From: Diphasiastrum complanatum
Taxonomy: Eukaryota; Streptophyta; Lycopodiopsida; Lycopodiales; Lycopodiaceae
Assembly (NCBI GenBank): GCA_029204225.1
Contig: CM055103.1
Location: forward strand, 54,905,054 to 54,969,053
Reading direction: 5' to 3'
DNA: 64,000 nucleotides
Within the stretch, counting starts at the first letter, position 1; each line of letters opens with the position of its first letter. The notes under the pieces are model-generated. The model was given only the letters and a program-made list of their open reading frames with translations. It searched no databases and was not told the origin of the DNA. The translations under genes and the position numbers were made by a program. Shown in pieces: positions 22,541 through 34,576 of this stretch.

Positions 22541-25238
22541 ATGCATTTCACTGTCCCGCCTCAAACTCAAGATGAAAATATGGCTTGTTTGAATTTTGAA
22601 GGACAGCTGGCGAGTGGCATGTTTCTTCTAGCTAGCAAATATGAGAGCTTGGAGGCTAGCACAATGGTCTCTTCAATTATCTCAACTTTGGGTACGTCGC
22701 CAAAATTACATGACAAATTGGAGGATCTTTCATTGGATGAAGACAAGGAAGTCAAAGAGGTCGTTGGTCGAAGCTGGTCCATTGGAAATAGACATGGAAG
22801 TCGAAGAAGTCACTTGCCTCAATATTTTACTTTTTGTGTCAGAACAAAATCCATGCTCATCAAGGAGAAAAGTCAAGGCTACAAAATGAAGACCATCTGT
22901 ACGCAGGGAAAGTGCAGATATTCAACATGGGCAAAAAGCAGCAAGACATATTGGAAGGGCAGGGAAGCAACTGTTGGAGCCCCATGTTATAGTGTTTCCG
23001 AGGACGGGTGATGTAATCTCTGAATCAGATTAGGAACATGTCGACATGGACGAATTTGAAGGTGACACAAATGTCTACTTAGACTGCAATTCTATAGATG
23101 ATATTGGATATGTTTGCGGTAGACATCAGTTTCATGTGGAGACAAAAAACATTCACCGAGCCTCGCTCTTCACAAACCAACATGCATTGGATTATAATTT
23201 TGCTGAACAATTTTTCCAATCTGTGAGTACACCTCAAGATTCACCACCAGCCTTCATCGACATTACTTTGAGGCCCATATATTACCAGGAAAGTGCCGAA
23301 ACAACCGTTCAATTTGACAATCCTGAAGATTTTGAGAAGGCCTTTAAAACTTTTCAAGCATGGGATATGGAGAATAATAAAGAGGTATATGTTGATAGAT
23401 ATCCGAAGGAAGATGATTTAGCACCAAACTTGAAGTTAGATGGTCTATCTAAAAATTGGTTTCTAAAAAACTATCGCTTTGAACCAATTGACGGTCAACA
23501 CTTTTGTTGTGCTTGCAACGAGGTTGTTGTTGAAGCATTAAGAACACGAAGATTGTTACCAACTACTTTTGAGTCGCGGTTTAGATTTGTCCATGCAAGA
23601 ATCTGTATTTTTCGATATCAGAGTCGCTATTTTTGGAATCTGACATATTGAATTTTGAACCAGAAAATAAGAGAAAGAAGAGCACCTTGGCGGAGATCAT
23701 GGAACGTGGATGCGCTCTTTGGGTCGAATGTGAACGACCAAGATATATAAAGGGCCTCAAACTCTCTCCTGAACAAAGAAAGAGAATGTGCAGATTCTAT
23801 TTTGGATTGAGAGGAGTACTTGGCAGTGAGATAGCTGGGACACTGTTAGGAAAGGTGGCCCCTAAAAGCTTGTCTAACAAGTTTGAGGAATACACGTGAA
23901 TTCTCCTACGATCTGATGAGGCATTCAAAAACTTTTTGGATGTTATGAAATTTTACTGTGCACTCCAAATTTCTTATGAAGAATCGGCAATTATATTTGG
24001 TAAAAGAGTGAAAATGATTTCGATGACAATTAGATTCTTTAGAAGCTTGAGATATGTGCCAAACCATCTTTGTGATCGCATATGTAAAAAGTTAATAAAT
24101 GGGAAGCTGTATTTCGGGAAAAAAAATAAAGAGAAGCACATCGAGGAGGGCGTGACTTCACTTGTACGTGAAAGTTATGCTCTCAATAATGTAAAATATC
24201 TAATCTCTTTGGAAAATGACCTGCCGCCAAATGTGGAGTATCACAAAGAAAATATTAAATTGCTTTCTAAATCTATCAATAAAAGGTTTGCCAACGATTG
24301 GATCCGTGGAACGACTGGTGCGAGCAATAGAACCATGTCCACCTTGGTTGGTGATATTATTTCATCCTTAAGATTAATTGTAAATAAATTTAAAGAAAGA
24401 TATTTGGCCGCAAATATTTCTGAAGCAGGTGCCAACACCTTCAGTACAGGATGGAGGTTTTTTTGTAAAGTTAGGAATTCTAAAGTCGAAGAAGCCATTT
24501 GCTGCGGTGTAGAAGAATATAATTTTATGAGTGTTCCATATTCCTCATGGGAACGACCAACCTTGTATATATTTGATAATATAGATTCTTTGGATTTTTC
24601 CTATATTGTGTCAATGGTGCGACATTGCATGGCGACCCTCATGACACAACATAAACTTTGTGTTGTAATTTTGTTCTTGGAACAAGATATGAAAGAGGGA
24701 ATAAAGACAAGCCTTCACAAAATGAAACATTTAAGATGCAAGGTTTTTGAAGGTTATTACGAGCTCGCAGATCCATTGAAGCAGGGCAATTTGTTTGTTC
24801 AAAACCTACAGCCAGTTTTGTTTGTCTTATATAACTCAGATTCTCTGCATGATGTTGCTGGATGTGTGCATAGCAAACTTAAATTGTTAACCCTATGCTT
24901 CGATGACAGTCGAAAATCTTCTAAAAGTTTTGTGACTTGTAAACTAGTTCACAAAAAGAGAGCAAAACATTGGCAAGATGTCAACAATATTATTGAATCA
25001 TTCTCTGCTCCAAGTTGGTCTGTGTGTCTTTATAGGATGTCTTACTGTGTAGCACTGCTCCTGAACAACATAGGAAGAAATTTAATAGTTATCAACACTG
25101 CAAAAAATGTAAAACAAATGAAAGCGTACTTGGAGGTGGCATAACACCTTGGAATCACCCCCAAACACAGATTCTTCATATTCTTCAAAAGAAGAAGATC
25201 TTGATCTAGATAAATCTGAGGGGGTGACGAATATGTAG
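22541..25238 (+). pseudogene. Decayed long coding region, family unknown (ParB-like motif, possible methyltransferase-like C-terminus)
   Basis: Consecutive open frames look like one protein of roughly 850 codons broken by frame changes (near 22760, 22900-22980, 23590-23640, 25140) and stops (TAG near 23030, TGA 23897-23899). The block at 23046-23600 ends with LKLDGLSKNWFLKNYRFEPI then DGQHFCCACNEVV, reminiscent of the DGQH motif of ParB-like nuclease folds. The largest open part, 23936-25144 (402 codons), has alternating strands and helices (RPTLYIFDN, KLCVVILFLEQD, RCKVFEGYYELADP, PVLFVLYNSD) that could be a Rossmann-type methyltransferase half; this is a guess. An acidic tail (SSYSSKEEDLDLDKSEG) ends at TAG 25236-25238. 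I do not recognise the family. It directly follows the hairpin array. Confidence 0.55.
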
Positions 25239-26030
25239 AGTTAGATATCTAAACAGGTTTACATGCATAGTTAAGTTTGTAATGACGGTTATGCCTAAAC
25301 CAAAATGGCAAATATATAGTTATCACCTCAAGCGGTAGGGGTTGTTACCACTCTTTTTCAATAAATAATAGATACATATATTTTGAAAACTATCTTTACA
25401 CATTTCTTATTTAATTAAGAAGCATTGATTTGAATATATGATATGTATATGTGATGTTTGATGGCATTTTGTGAATCCTTCATCTACGCAGAGTGGTTGT
25501 CAAAGTTTTCAGTGATTTTGTGATTAAATTCTATTTTGAAATTCTCTCGTCCAATTTTGAAAAATGGATTTTGAGAAAGTCCAAAATTAATTGAGACAGT
25601 GTTCCATCGAGTTAAGTAGTTTAGGCGTAGTTTAGGGAAATCGTATGTTTTTCACTAACACCTTTTTGGTTCCTTTGGCGGTTTGAGTTCTAGATAATAT
25701 TCATTGTATATTTTGGATCACAAATTTTTTTATTTGTGGATTAAATTAGTGCATTTTCAAATTAATAATTCTAAAATGTAGAATCAAGCTAGTACTTCCA
25801 ATTCAAGTCACTTGCTTTGGCTACAAGTACTCAAGATTTTGAACCCAAATTAGCAAGTAAAAATTAAGTAGCAGTTTTTCAAAAATCTAGGTAATTTGAT
25901 TCTATTTACATTTGGTTATCCCAAGGTACTGAGTAGCTAATTGATTAACCTATCATTCCTAGCCAAGATAGATCTAACATTTGGAATTACTAAGCTGGAT
26001 TTGAAATTTTCACACCCTCTACCACCACAC
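25239..26030. other. AT-rich DNA with no recognised gene
   Basis: No open frame or repeat of note; no palindromes of the 18.7-22.5 kb type. Confidence 0.5.
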
Positions 26031-26034
26031 CACA

Positions 26035-26280
26035 TATGTTAATTTATTTTTGGGACTATGCCATGTGTGGGCTGGGCAAAAAACCTACGACCATCACACA
26101 AGGCAGATTGATATTTTTTGGATACTGCCATGTGTGGGCGGGGCAAAAAACCTCTGACCATCACACAAGGCAAGTTGATATTTTTTTTTGGACACTTGGG
26201 TGGTCAATCCCACACCCAAAAATGTGCACCACCACACAAGGGTGGATGTTGTTTATTTTTCTTTTTTTTTGGGCCATGCG
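26035..26280 (-). repeat. Tandem SINE-like units of about 75 bp
   Basis: Three degenerate units, read on the minus strand, share TGTGTGATGGTCGTAGG, GTTTTTTGCCC and CCCACACATGGCA. The same design occurs on the plus strand at 31090-31335, where A-box-like TGGTAGAGGGTT and B-box-like AAGTTCAAACCTC suggest a tRNA-derived head. Confidence 0.5.
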
Positions 26281-26710
26281 GCTTCCGTAGTTCAGATGAC
26301 TCACCCTTCGATGCCACAATTTTGATTGTGATGTTGTTGTCTTGTTGCTTCACATTCCCTTGCTTGATATCCGTCTTCTTTTTGTAGCACTCCCTAGACC
26401 AATGACCTGGCTGGCAGTAATAGCATTCGATTTTCTTCTTCTTTGGCTTTGATGATGAGTCTTCCTCATCCTCATCATCCTTGCCCTTTCTTGGAATGCA
26501 TTTTCGCCCCTTTTGCTTGCCTTTGGCCACTAGTGACTAATCCTCCTAAGTGGTATGTCTCAATTTGACCACTTCACACCTTTGCTCTTCCTACAACAAG
26601 ATCCCATGAAGGTCCTCAAAAGTGGGCAATCTCTCCCTTGATGCGATACCGCTCACAAACATTTGCAAGCTATCCGCCATGTCGCTCATTGCTATGTGAA
26701 CCAATTCAAC
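26270..26710 (-). pseudogene. Ty1-copia gag fragment with zinc knuckle
   Basis: The minus-strand frame gives MADSLQMFVSGIASRERLPT, LLQEEQRCEVVKLRH, one stop (TAG near 26540), a Lys/Glu-rich linker and the CCHC knuckle CYYCQPGHWSREC. This is the C-terminal end of a copia-type gag (nucleocapsid, RNA packaging). The upstream gag and the downstream protease are missing. The SINE-like units follow it directly. Confidence 0.7.
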
Positions 26711-27132
26711 ATCCAAATTTCAAGAAATACTAAATATGATGTTACCAAAACCGTTACTAGCGAAATGGTGTCAAATAGTGATGGCCTCTCTTTCATACAT
26801 AAGTTTGAGAAAATTTTCAGCTCATAACTATCTTGATCTTAGATTTTGCTTCGAGGTGCAATCAATAGTATCCAATGGTTGTCTCAATACTCTGCTCAAA
26901 ATCTGATAGAGTCAACAGAGCTAAAATAATTAAAACTCACTAAACGAACCAAATTCTAACTTTGTTTTACCACATTGAATGCAATGTTTATTCTATTATG
27001 CCATAATCAAGATGCTTAAATGTAAGCTAATTACCATACTACCACAAAAGGAGTCCTCACGAATTAAGAATAGTGTCAATCAATTGTTGACAATGGTGCC
27101 AAAAATTACTGTCACATGTAAATTCCATTCGT

Positions 27133-27570
27133 GATGTTCTTGCTACTATTGCTCATGATAGTGGTTTGCAAACACATATTTTACTAGGGTCTGCTTCACA
27201 ATCATCCTGTTGACATGTTGACCTTGTTTTCTCGCGTGAGGGAATTCACACTTTTGGAGATGTTATTGCTGATCCCTCTCGTCAAGACCTTCTTCGTCGT
27301 TCTTCCACCATGCAAGAGACTGATGCATCTCGCGCAGTGGATGTTTTCACAAGAAATTTAATGATTTTTTGTCATTAAGTGCAAAGCTTGTTGTGAAATG
27401 CCAGGCACAAAATGTTACGTCACCATCCAGCATTATATCTTTCTACCATGAACGTATTTGTATTGCTTTGCAACGTTCACAAGCGCTTTCAATTCTTTGA
27501 CGAGCTCAATTTGCAAGAGCGGCTGCTTCAAATCTTCATGCATTACCTATTATAGTTAATGATTAAATGG
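27133..27570 (+). pseudogene. Decayed ORF of unknown family, fuller copy
   Basis: One frame reads DVLATIAHDSGLQTHILLGS, a TGA, then HVDLVFSREGIHTFGDVI and ADPSRQDLLRR. After a frame change near 27370 it continues with QNVTSPSSIISFYHERIC, IALQRSQALSIL, another TGA and RAQFARAAASNLHALPI. Clear protein texture over about 145 codons with two TGAs that could come from CGA. I recall similar stretches in hypothetical plant transposon proteins but cannot name the family. The last 60 codons are also in arm A (2260-2450). Confidence 0.45.
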
Positions 27571-29981
27571 CTTAAATTTTATTAAACTTTTCAACTTAAT
27601 TTATCTTTGATGTTTGGCATTATCTATATACTTTCATCTTTTTGTACATTGATGATGATTTTCCATCTTTCATTAATAAAAGTATGCGTTATTATAATTT
27701 ATAAAATCTATTCTAGATTAAAATATATCCCAACAATTTTTATTTCATTTTGATTTATGACTTAATATTTTAAATAATATACTTTAGAAAATATGATATG
27801 CTTACGGTAGGTACTGATACTACACCGAGTAGCATTAGGCAGGGCAAGCCATCACATTCTAGTAAGCTTCTACTATGACCTTGAAGAGTGGCCCGTGTGT
27901 GCATCGGTCGTTTATCCTAGGTGCATGATATATTTCTAGCTAAAGTATCCAAATCATGTATACACTGATAAAGATGTCACGATAGCTACGGTAGAGTGAT
28001 GAGAATCGAGATGACATAAAGGGTGTTGGATGTGTTGTGATTTTGTGGCCGTGAGTTGGGCACTAAAAGCCAGATAGTCAATTTTATGCCAAGATACTAA
28101 ATATAGTTGGCGATCAGGAAATAGTTGTTCGAGCACATCATTGTTGCTCAAGCAGATCATATTATTATTAAACCTTAATCAGATATTATGTTCCACATAC
28201 ATATTCTTTGCAATGAAAGCAATATTTATGGTGTACTTTCAATGGCTGATCAATCATGATGCAGACTCGTAGTCATATTCAGTGGAATTTGTTAATTTCT
28301 TGTTGCAATTGCAATAAGAGAAGGCTCAATATTTCACATCGAACTAAACTACAATACAAATGTATAGACACGTGAGTATTAACTATGGATAGTAACATTC
28401 TTCCTTAGAGCCATGCGGGGACTTCGGAATGTTGCTTTCCGTCAAAAATATCTACTAAGGATAGTGCTGTAGGTGTTCTGTACTGCAGTATACTATTATT
28501 GTCTAGATATTTTGAGGTGCGACGAGGTGGGCCCTCTTGTTCTATTGATACTAGAGAATTCTTGTTGCTCGGTTTTGGTGCAAACTTGACGCTGCTTCAA
28601 AGAATCAACGCTTTGGAGTTTGCTGAACGAAATTAAATGTCTCATCCAAGGAGTGATTCGATTCGAGCTACCAGATATGGATCAGTCTTTCAGGCGAATG
28701 TACAATTGCAGAATAATAAAAGTCAAAACATAAAGATTGTAGCATATCAAAAGTCAAAACATAAAAATCGCTTGAAGATTTATGATATTTCAGGAGCGTC
28801 CATTGGATAACAACCCAATACTCTTAAGAAGCTAGCAACCTCTTCTAATTCCTTAAGTGCATTTGGGCTTGTCGTTCTGCCATCGATCCCTCGAAATCGA
28901 TATAAAAAAGGTATTCAAAACATTTTGATGTCATACAGTGACCGACATTGCTATCTTTGTCCACGACATGGAGAGGCTTTCTCATCGGTGGTCTACTTTC
29001 GATCTTTGTCAGATTCATATTTCGCAATGCGAATACCGCAAGAGCTCTGAAGAGACCTTCACTCTCATTTTCCAGAGCGATTACAATGCTTGTCTTGAAT
29101 TTCCTATCCGTTCTGGGAATAACCGGCTCTCGTGCTACCATGAGGAATCGAGTTGTGTTGCCAGAATAATCCTGAAAGTCATTCTGAACAATATCCAGAC
29201 CATATAGGCTTGCCGCTCTTGAGCTAGCAATGGCGCCAGCATCACGAAGATTGTTGGCAGCAACTAATCGAGCTGCAGTAGCCGTGTCATTGACAGCCTC
29301 TGGTATCATTCCTAAACTTGACAAGTTATGCTCGCATTGTGATAGAGCCTGCGGATGACTTAGGACTCGCTTGAGCTCCTTCTATGTCGTCCCAGGAAGT
29401 GCGAGCAGGCAGTGACGAACAGGAAGCTGCACCTCGCCAACTATATGCAATCGATGTTGTAAAAGAAGATCATAATTTTTATGAATACTTCCCCCAAGAG
29501 AGTTTTCTATTGGTAGAACAGCTCTATCTGCAAGACAAAGCTCGACAGCATCGAAGGGAACTTCAAACTTGCCACATGGCAGTGATTCGCAGTCAGGATA
29601 AGCTTTGGTGGCTGCTGCCTCGCTGTGAGCTCCTGCGGCACCAGGATGCGCTACTCTCAGAGCGGTGGACCTTCTATCCCTTAATGCAGTCAGACCATTG
29701 ATCGAGAGGGACAAGCGCCTGGAAATTGGCAAGGTCGTATTCTCGATGAATCCACCCGACCGGGTCTTTGACAATTGCACTAATGAAGATGAGCGTACTG
29801 CATTTGGAGGCTGCAAATTTCTGACAATGTTCTCAATCTCAAATTGCTTTACCCATTGACTTGCCATGGTCGAAGATGCACTCTTCCAGTCAGCAAAACC
29901 TCTCCTCAGTGGATGTATTGCTTCACCAGTAGTGGCAACACTTTCTGTGCGCGCAGAAAATTGGGCTTCTCGCGTAGTGCA
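27361..29981. repeat. Inverted duplication, arm B
   Basis: Reverse complement of 1-2440. Extra sequence of about 250 bp lies at roughly 27700-27950. Similarity to arm A reaches 29981 only because arm A is cut off by the window edge. Confidence 0.85.
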
Positions 29982-30076
29982 AGTTGCAGCTACCAGTAGA
30001 TTACTTTTACGGCCGTTACGAGGTTTTGGGGAGGCGAGCCCCCCAAAAAACTCGATAACGGGCCCGTTATCTGACG
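28780..30076 (-). pseudogene. Arogenate/prephenate dehydratase, broken inverted copy
   Basis: Same protein as at 2-1219, on the opposite strand. Compared with that copy it has a nonsense codon where GACAAAGAAG became GACATAGAAG (TAG at 29382-29384), a five-codon in-frame deletion near 29705-29715 (NLPQP region), and a one-base deletion near 28862 that shifts the frame before the C-terminus; the ancestral stop is at 28780-28782. It shows more of the N-terminal part than copy 1: from about 30076 the frame reads DNGPVIEFFGGLASPKPRNG then KSNLLVAATCTTREAQF, likely transit-peptide or linker sequence after an acceptor-like CAG. ACT domain and NTTRF motif are still readable. Non-functional as an enzyme. 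Confidence 0.87.
30017..30062. repeat. Perfect-stem hairpin in the dehydratase 5' region
   Basis: GTTACGAGGTTTTGGGG pairs with CCCCAAAAAACTCGATAAC around a GGCGAG-type loop. It lies inside the N-terminal reading frame of the broken copy. Confidence 0.6.
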
Positions 30077-30099
30077 TATCACTTTTTTTTTTTTAAATA

Positions 30100-31080
30100 C
30101 ATCACTTATACCGTATGAATATCGTATCAATACCTTAAGAATACATCGTCATTTTGGGGGCGGAGGTTTCTCTGTCTGTCTTTTTTGTCTCTCTGTTTTT
30201 TTGCAGATCGGAGACACTGTGGAGGCTAGCTCGTGCGGATGAGTCCCAGACATGGTGTCTGTAGCTTTGGGAAAATGCAAACAGTTTCGTGGCTAGTTCT
30301 CGGAGATCTGTGCCTCTCAGGCCGCAGGCAGTTGATTGAACTACTCAAAATTACGAAGGCATCAATTGTTTACAAAGCAATGATGAGGTGAACATCTCTC
30401 AACCTTTTTGCTTACAGAGAATTTCTGATCAGTCGCACTTCTGTGCCAAAATTCACACACATTTCTATTGAAATATGAGTGCACTGCTGTTGAAAGTCAA
30501 TCTCATTTTGTGGAAGTGATGAAGCCACTTTCTTGGCAGAATATGAGCACACTTCTACTGACCTTTGCTGCCGTCAAAATATCGTTGTTGAGGAATCATC
30601 TGATTCTGATACAATAGAAGCATCAATGCTCATTATGAATTTGCCAATAGACATTACTATCTCATCCGAAGGAGCTGAGTTGATCGATTTTGTGCAAAAT
30701 TGATTTGATCAAGAATCCAAATATACAGAAAAAACGTAAAAGGGATGATCGTGAACGACAAATAACGGTGTGTCTTTCTCTTTCTGTTTCGTTTTTTGTT
30801 TAGTGTATTTCCGTGAAGAATGATATACGGTCCAGGACAGATACGGTTCGGACTAGAGAGATACGGTCCAGGACTAGACAGATACGGTGGATTATGGCAT
30901 TTTATTTGCCACTTTTGCCTTCGTTAAAATCTCAAAATGATAATAATGACATGGAAAATGGCAGCGTCCAGATCAAGCGAAGTTCTTTTAAAAACATGTG
31001 TTGTGTGGTTTCCAAAAAGACAACCATGTGTAATGTGCTTGTGACATGAGCACTGTCCAAAGAAAAAAAAAACATGATGA
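30100..31080. other. No gene recognised; short tandem repeat at 30822-30895
   Basis: About three copies of a 24-bp unit (GATACGGTCCAGGACTAGA) at 30822-30895. The rest has stops in all frames. Confidence 0.5.
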
Positions 31081-31089
31081 AAGGGGGTT

Positions 31090-31335
31090 TTTGGTGTGAG
31101 ATAGAACACCAAGTTCAAACCTCGGCCAGAGGGTAGTGTCTGAAAAAAAAACCGTGTGTATAATGTGCCCATGTGCGGTGTGGTGATACAGGGTTTTTGA
31201 CAACCCAAGGTCAAACCACATGAGTGGTGTTCAAAAAACTATATAAACCACAGGTGATGTGGTGGTAGAGGGTTCTTCTTTGAGATTGACCACCCAAGTT
31301 TATACTTCAGCTCCACATGGGTGGTGTTAAAAAAA
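31090..31335 (+). repeat. Tandem SINE-like units with tRNA-like boxes
   Basis: Three units of about 80 bp. The third has TGGTAGAGGGTT (A-box-like) and all have a B-box-like ACCCAAGTT.A.AC.TC. Each ends in an A run (31142-31150, 31234-31240, 31329-31336). No full tRNA cloverleaf. Pol III-derived retroposon heads are the likely source. Confidence 0.45.
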
Positions 31336-31379
31336 ATGAATAAACACTACCTGCAATATAGGATGAACATCATAGAGAG

Positions 31380-32105
31380 AAATTCAAGAAGGGGGGAGCC
31401 ACTAGAGCGAAGCCACTTGAGCTTATCCATAGTGACTTGTGTGGCTCGATGATGACCATGTTGTTGGGAAGAGCCTACTACTTCATGACATTCATTGATG
31501 ACTACTCTATGAGGACATGGATGTACTTTATGACGAAGAAATGTGACGCATTGGCACACTTCAAGGAATTCAAAGCTTTCCTGGAGAACTAGCTGAATGC
31601 ACGCATCAAGTTGCTAATATCAGATAAAGTGGGTGAATACAAAGGGGGAGACTTTGAAGCATTTTGCAAGGAGTGTGGAATAAAAACACAATTTACTCAA
31701 TCACATATGCCACATAGCAATGGGATAGCTGATAGGAAAAACCACACCATTGTAGAGAACGCACTCTCAATGATGAAGCAAATGGGAATCCTAAACTACT
31801 TTTGGTCAGAGGCGTGTAATGTGGCAACCTTCTTGCAAAATAGGAGCCCCACTCCTGTGGTTCCTAATGTGACTTTTGAAGAGGCGTTTACAAGAATGAA
31901 GCCAAAGATTGAAAAATTTTACACTTTTGGGTGCAAAGCTTATGTGCATATGCCAAAGGAAGAGCAAAACAAGCTTGATGCAAAGTCCATTAAATGCATC
32001 TTTGTTGGATATGATGAGAGCACAAAAGCTTACTGGTGCTTTGAATTAAAGAAACAAAAAATCTACATCAGCAAAGATGTGATTTTCGATATTTATTTAA
32101 GATAT
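31380..32105 (+). pseudogene. Ty1-copia integrase fragment
   Basis: Integrase core of a copia polyprotein. From HREKFKKGG and PLELIHSDLCGSM (first catalytic Asp) it passes through FIDDYSMRTWMYFM, ISDKVGEYKGGDFEAFC (second Asp), SHMPHSNGIADRKNHTIVEN (the usual Glu-containing N-G-x-x-E-R box reads NGIADR, so the catalytic Glu is replaced) and the C-terminal KCIFVGYDESTKAYWCF. One stop (TAG near 31590) and a clean end at 32105 where RT would follow. Zinc-binding HHCC is missing. Inactive. Confidence 0.82.
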
Positions 32106-32129
32106 TTCTTCAACTCCAGTTTATAACTT

Positions 32130-33050
32130 CCATCCCTGACAAAGGCGCTAAAAAATGAGCTTTTTGTTCTTAGCTTGTTCAGTTTAGATTAACAATAATT
32201 AGTGCAGTATATAGGATTATTGTTTCCACATCGATGGTAAGTGTATTATAATTGGAGTTAATAAGGAATTTTTATATATTAGCAAATGAGATCCTGGAAC
32301 ATATAGCTAGTACTACCTTAATGTAAAACAATAAGTTCACAAGTAGATGTAATAGAGTCTCAAACAACTCTTAGTGAAACGTTTAGACTCCTTGGGAATA
32401 ACAAGAGTTCAAATGTATTGAATCTCTCGACAATTGATATACCTCTTATTAAAATTAATCGACCAAAAGTTCGTACGAATTATATTCTATTAACTCTAAA
32501 ATAGATCTTTCCCACATTTGAATCTTCAAGTTGTCTAAGCATGGCTCGAACTGTTGAATATATTCATTAGAGGAGTTTTTGATTCTAAAAGGGCCGTATA
32601 AGAAATCGTGCCTTAGTAAGAGAATGCTAGAGAGAGAATGATAAAATGACCGAAATTTTTTCTCGTTTTCTATGGAGTTCAACTACCCTAGTGAACAATT
32701 TTGCGAAGCTTATACATCCTCATTTACAAGACTGCCTCATGTCAAATTTTCTAAATGCAACCTACCTGCACATCAACAAAGCAAGTAGCTACAAACCATA
32801 AAGGACAACAAGAATGTGTAGAATGTCCAATTGAGTGAAACCTATCACTTGTACATCAGACTGCATTGTTAGGGCAAAAACTTTGTTGCTAGAGCACCTG
32901 TATATCACTATAAAACATGAAACAATGTTAAATCTATTGGCAGGGTTGTGTCATTGACACAGAGAACAACATAGAAACACAACTGAACTATGTAGAACAT
33001 CCAACTAGCTGGAAGTTATCACTTATAGATCAAACTCAATCACGACTTGC
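32130..33050. other. No gene recognised
   Basis: AT-rich DNA. A weak extra unit of the 78-bp repeat may lie near 32876. Confidence 0.4.
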
Positions 33051-33055
33051 AAAAA

Positions 33056-33360
33056 CCTTGCTATGGCGCCTGCTAATCACCACCTGAGAAAGAAGAGAAA
33101 TGGCGAATGCAACCCTATGTAACAAAGAAACCTTGCTATCACGCCTGCAAATCAGCACCCGTGGCAAAGAAGAGAGATGGGGAATGTATAAAACCTACCT
33201 AAAAAGAAAGCTTGCTATCATGCCTATAGATCACCACCTCACAAAGAAGATAGACGGCGAATGGAAAGCACCTACCTAACATAGAAACCTCGCTACGGCA
33301 TATGCAGATCACCACCTAATAAATAAGGGAAATGGATAATGCCAAAAAGCTACCTAACAA
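33056..33360. repeat. 78-bp tandem repeat, four units
   Basis: Units begin at about 33056, 33131, 33210 and 33288, each with CTTGCTAT..CGCCTGC.AATCACCACCT, AAGAAGA and GCGAATG. Period 76-78 bp. Confidence 0.85.
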
Positions 33361-34576
33361 AAAAAAAAAAAAGATGGCCCAAGTGCTGATTATGTTTTAT
33401 AAAATTGATCTAAAAAGAACACATGGAAGGTGCAAAGAATAAGACATTCTGCCCGGTTCAGCTTTCCAAACAATTTTGGTCCAGGCCTTGCCTAAAAATT
33501 CTAGAAATCCTTAGGAGACAATATCCTATTGGGGAACCCTCAAGAGTACTTAATGGATACTCTGTGAGTATTCTGCCCATTCTTTGGGTTCCTTAAAAAG
33601 CAGAATATATTAGTCCGCACGCATCATCCTGCCACATGGGAGTTTTTGATTGGTCAAAAAAAAATAGAACTGCAGATTATGCTTTATAAATGACATGTGC
33701 AAAAGTTAAAAAATCCATTGCGCAATGGAATGGGCTAGGCACAGGCCATTCTGCCCGGTAAAGGTAGTACATTAAAGCCATTCTGCTGGGTAAGGATAGT
33801 ACATTAAAGTCATGTGAAGGCATTTGATTTATGCAAGGAAACTGAGGCTCAAAGCTGCAATGTAGCTTAAAGAAATTGATAATCCATATCTACGAGCTGT
33901 TCGGTCTGAAAATGAATGCTAGAAGAGAGATCTGAGTCAAGAGAGGGGATACATGATCTGGCTAAATTTCCTCCCAAACAGGCTGTGCATCGACAATCAG
34001 AAACAGCTGATGTTTGTCAACATAAATGCGTCGAAGCCTTTCTCAGCCGTGTCATTCAATCAAATCCAGACCATTCCGAAGGCAGCAATTCCATAGAACA
34101 GGTTACTCTGTTGGTTAACCCAAATAAAGGATAGTTTTGCACAAAACCAGAGATCTGATTTCAGAAGCAAAAGCAAAGTTCCAAGGTCTAATTCAAGCGA
34201 TAAGGTCATTCTCAGGCAAACCTCTTCTGCTGAGGCAATTCAAGCAAGGCCTTTTGTTGCAACAACGTCTTGCGTCCTCTCTCAATATCAGCCACGATTT
34301 GCCAATCACCAGCTGCTCGGAATATGTCTCCTCAGACCCGCCGACGATCAGTTATGATTTGCCAATGAACAAGTGCGTAGCTATCCTCCCATTATCTGCG
34401 CAAGATTATAGCCACGGTCTAATGTCTTTGAACTGGTGCGTTTTCACGATTTCATGGCCTCAAGAAGCCGTTGGTTACCACGGAAACATCCATGTAGTCC
34501 CTGGCCCCAGCACCTCCAGATTTGGGACACATTTAGGAAGCGAATCGCTCGTGTGCTCCCTATAGCTACAAGACTT
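33361..34576. other. Mixed DNA, unassigned open frames and one short duplication
   Basis: A 37-bp tandem duplication (GCCATTCTGCC.GGTAA.G.TAGTACATTAAAG) lies at 33728-33806. Plus-strand frames at 33916-34134 (72 codons) and 34137-34565 (142 codons) have no recognised family and no clear splice link. They may be relics of the same dispersed repeat as the next entry. Confidence 0.35.

Noticed and set aside
26204-26530. Complete 108-codon Lys-rich protein
   Set aside because: The C-terminal third is SINE-like repeat; only the zinc-knuckle part is copia gag.
31090-31335. Possible tRNA genes
   Set aside because: Only A-box-like and B-box-like strings are present; no acceptor stem or anticodon arm can be drawn.
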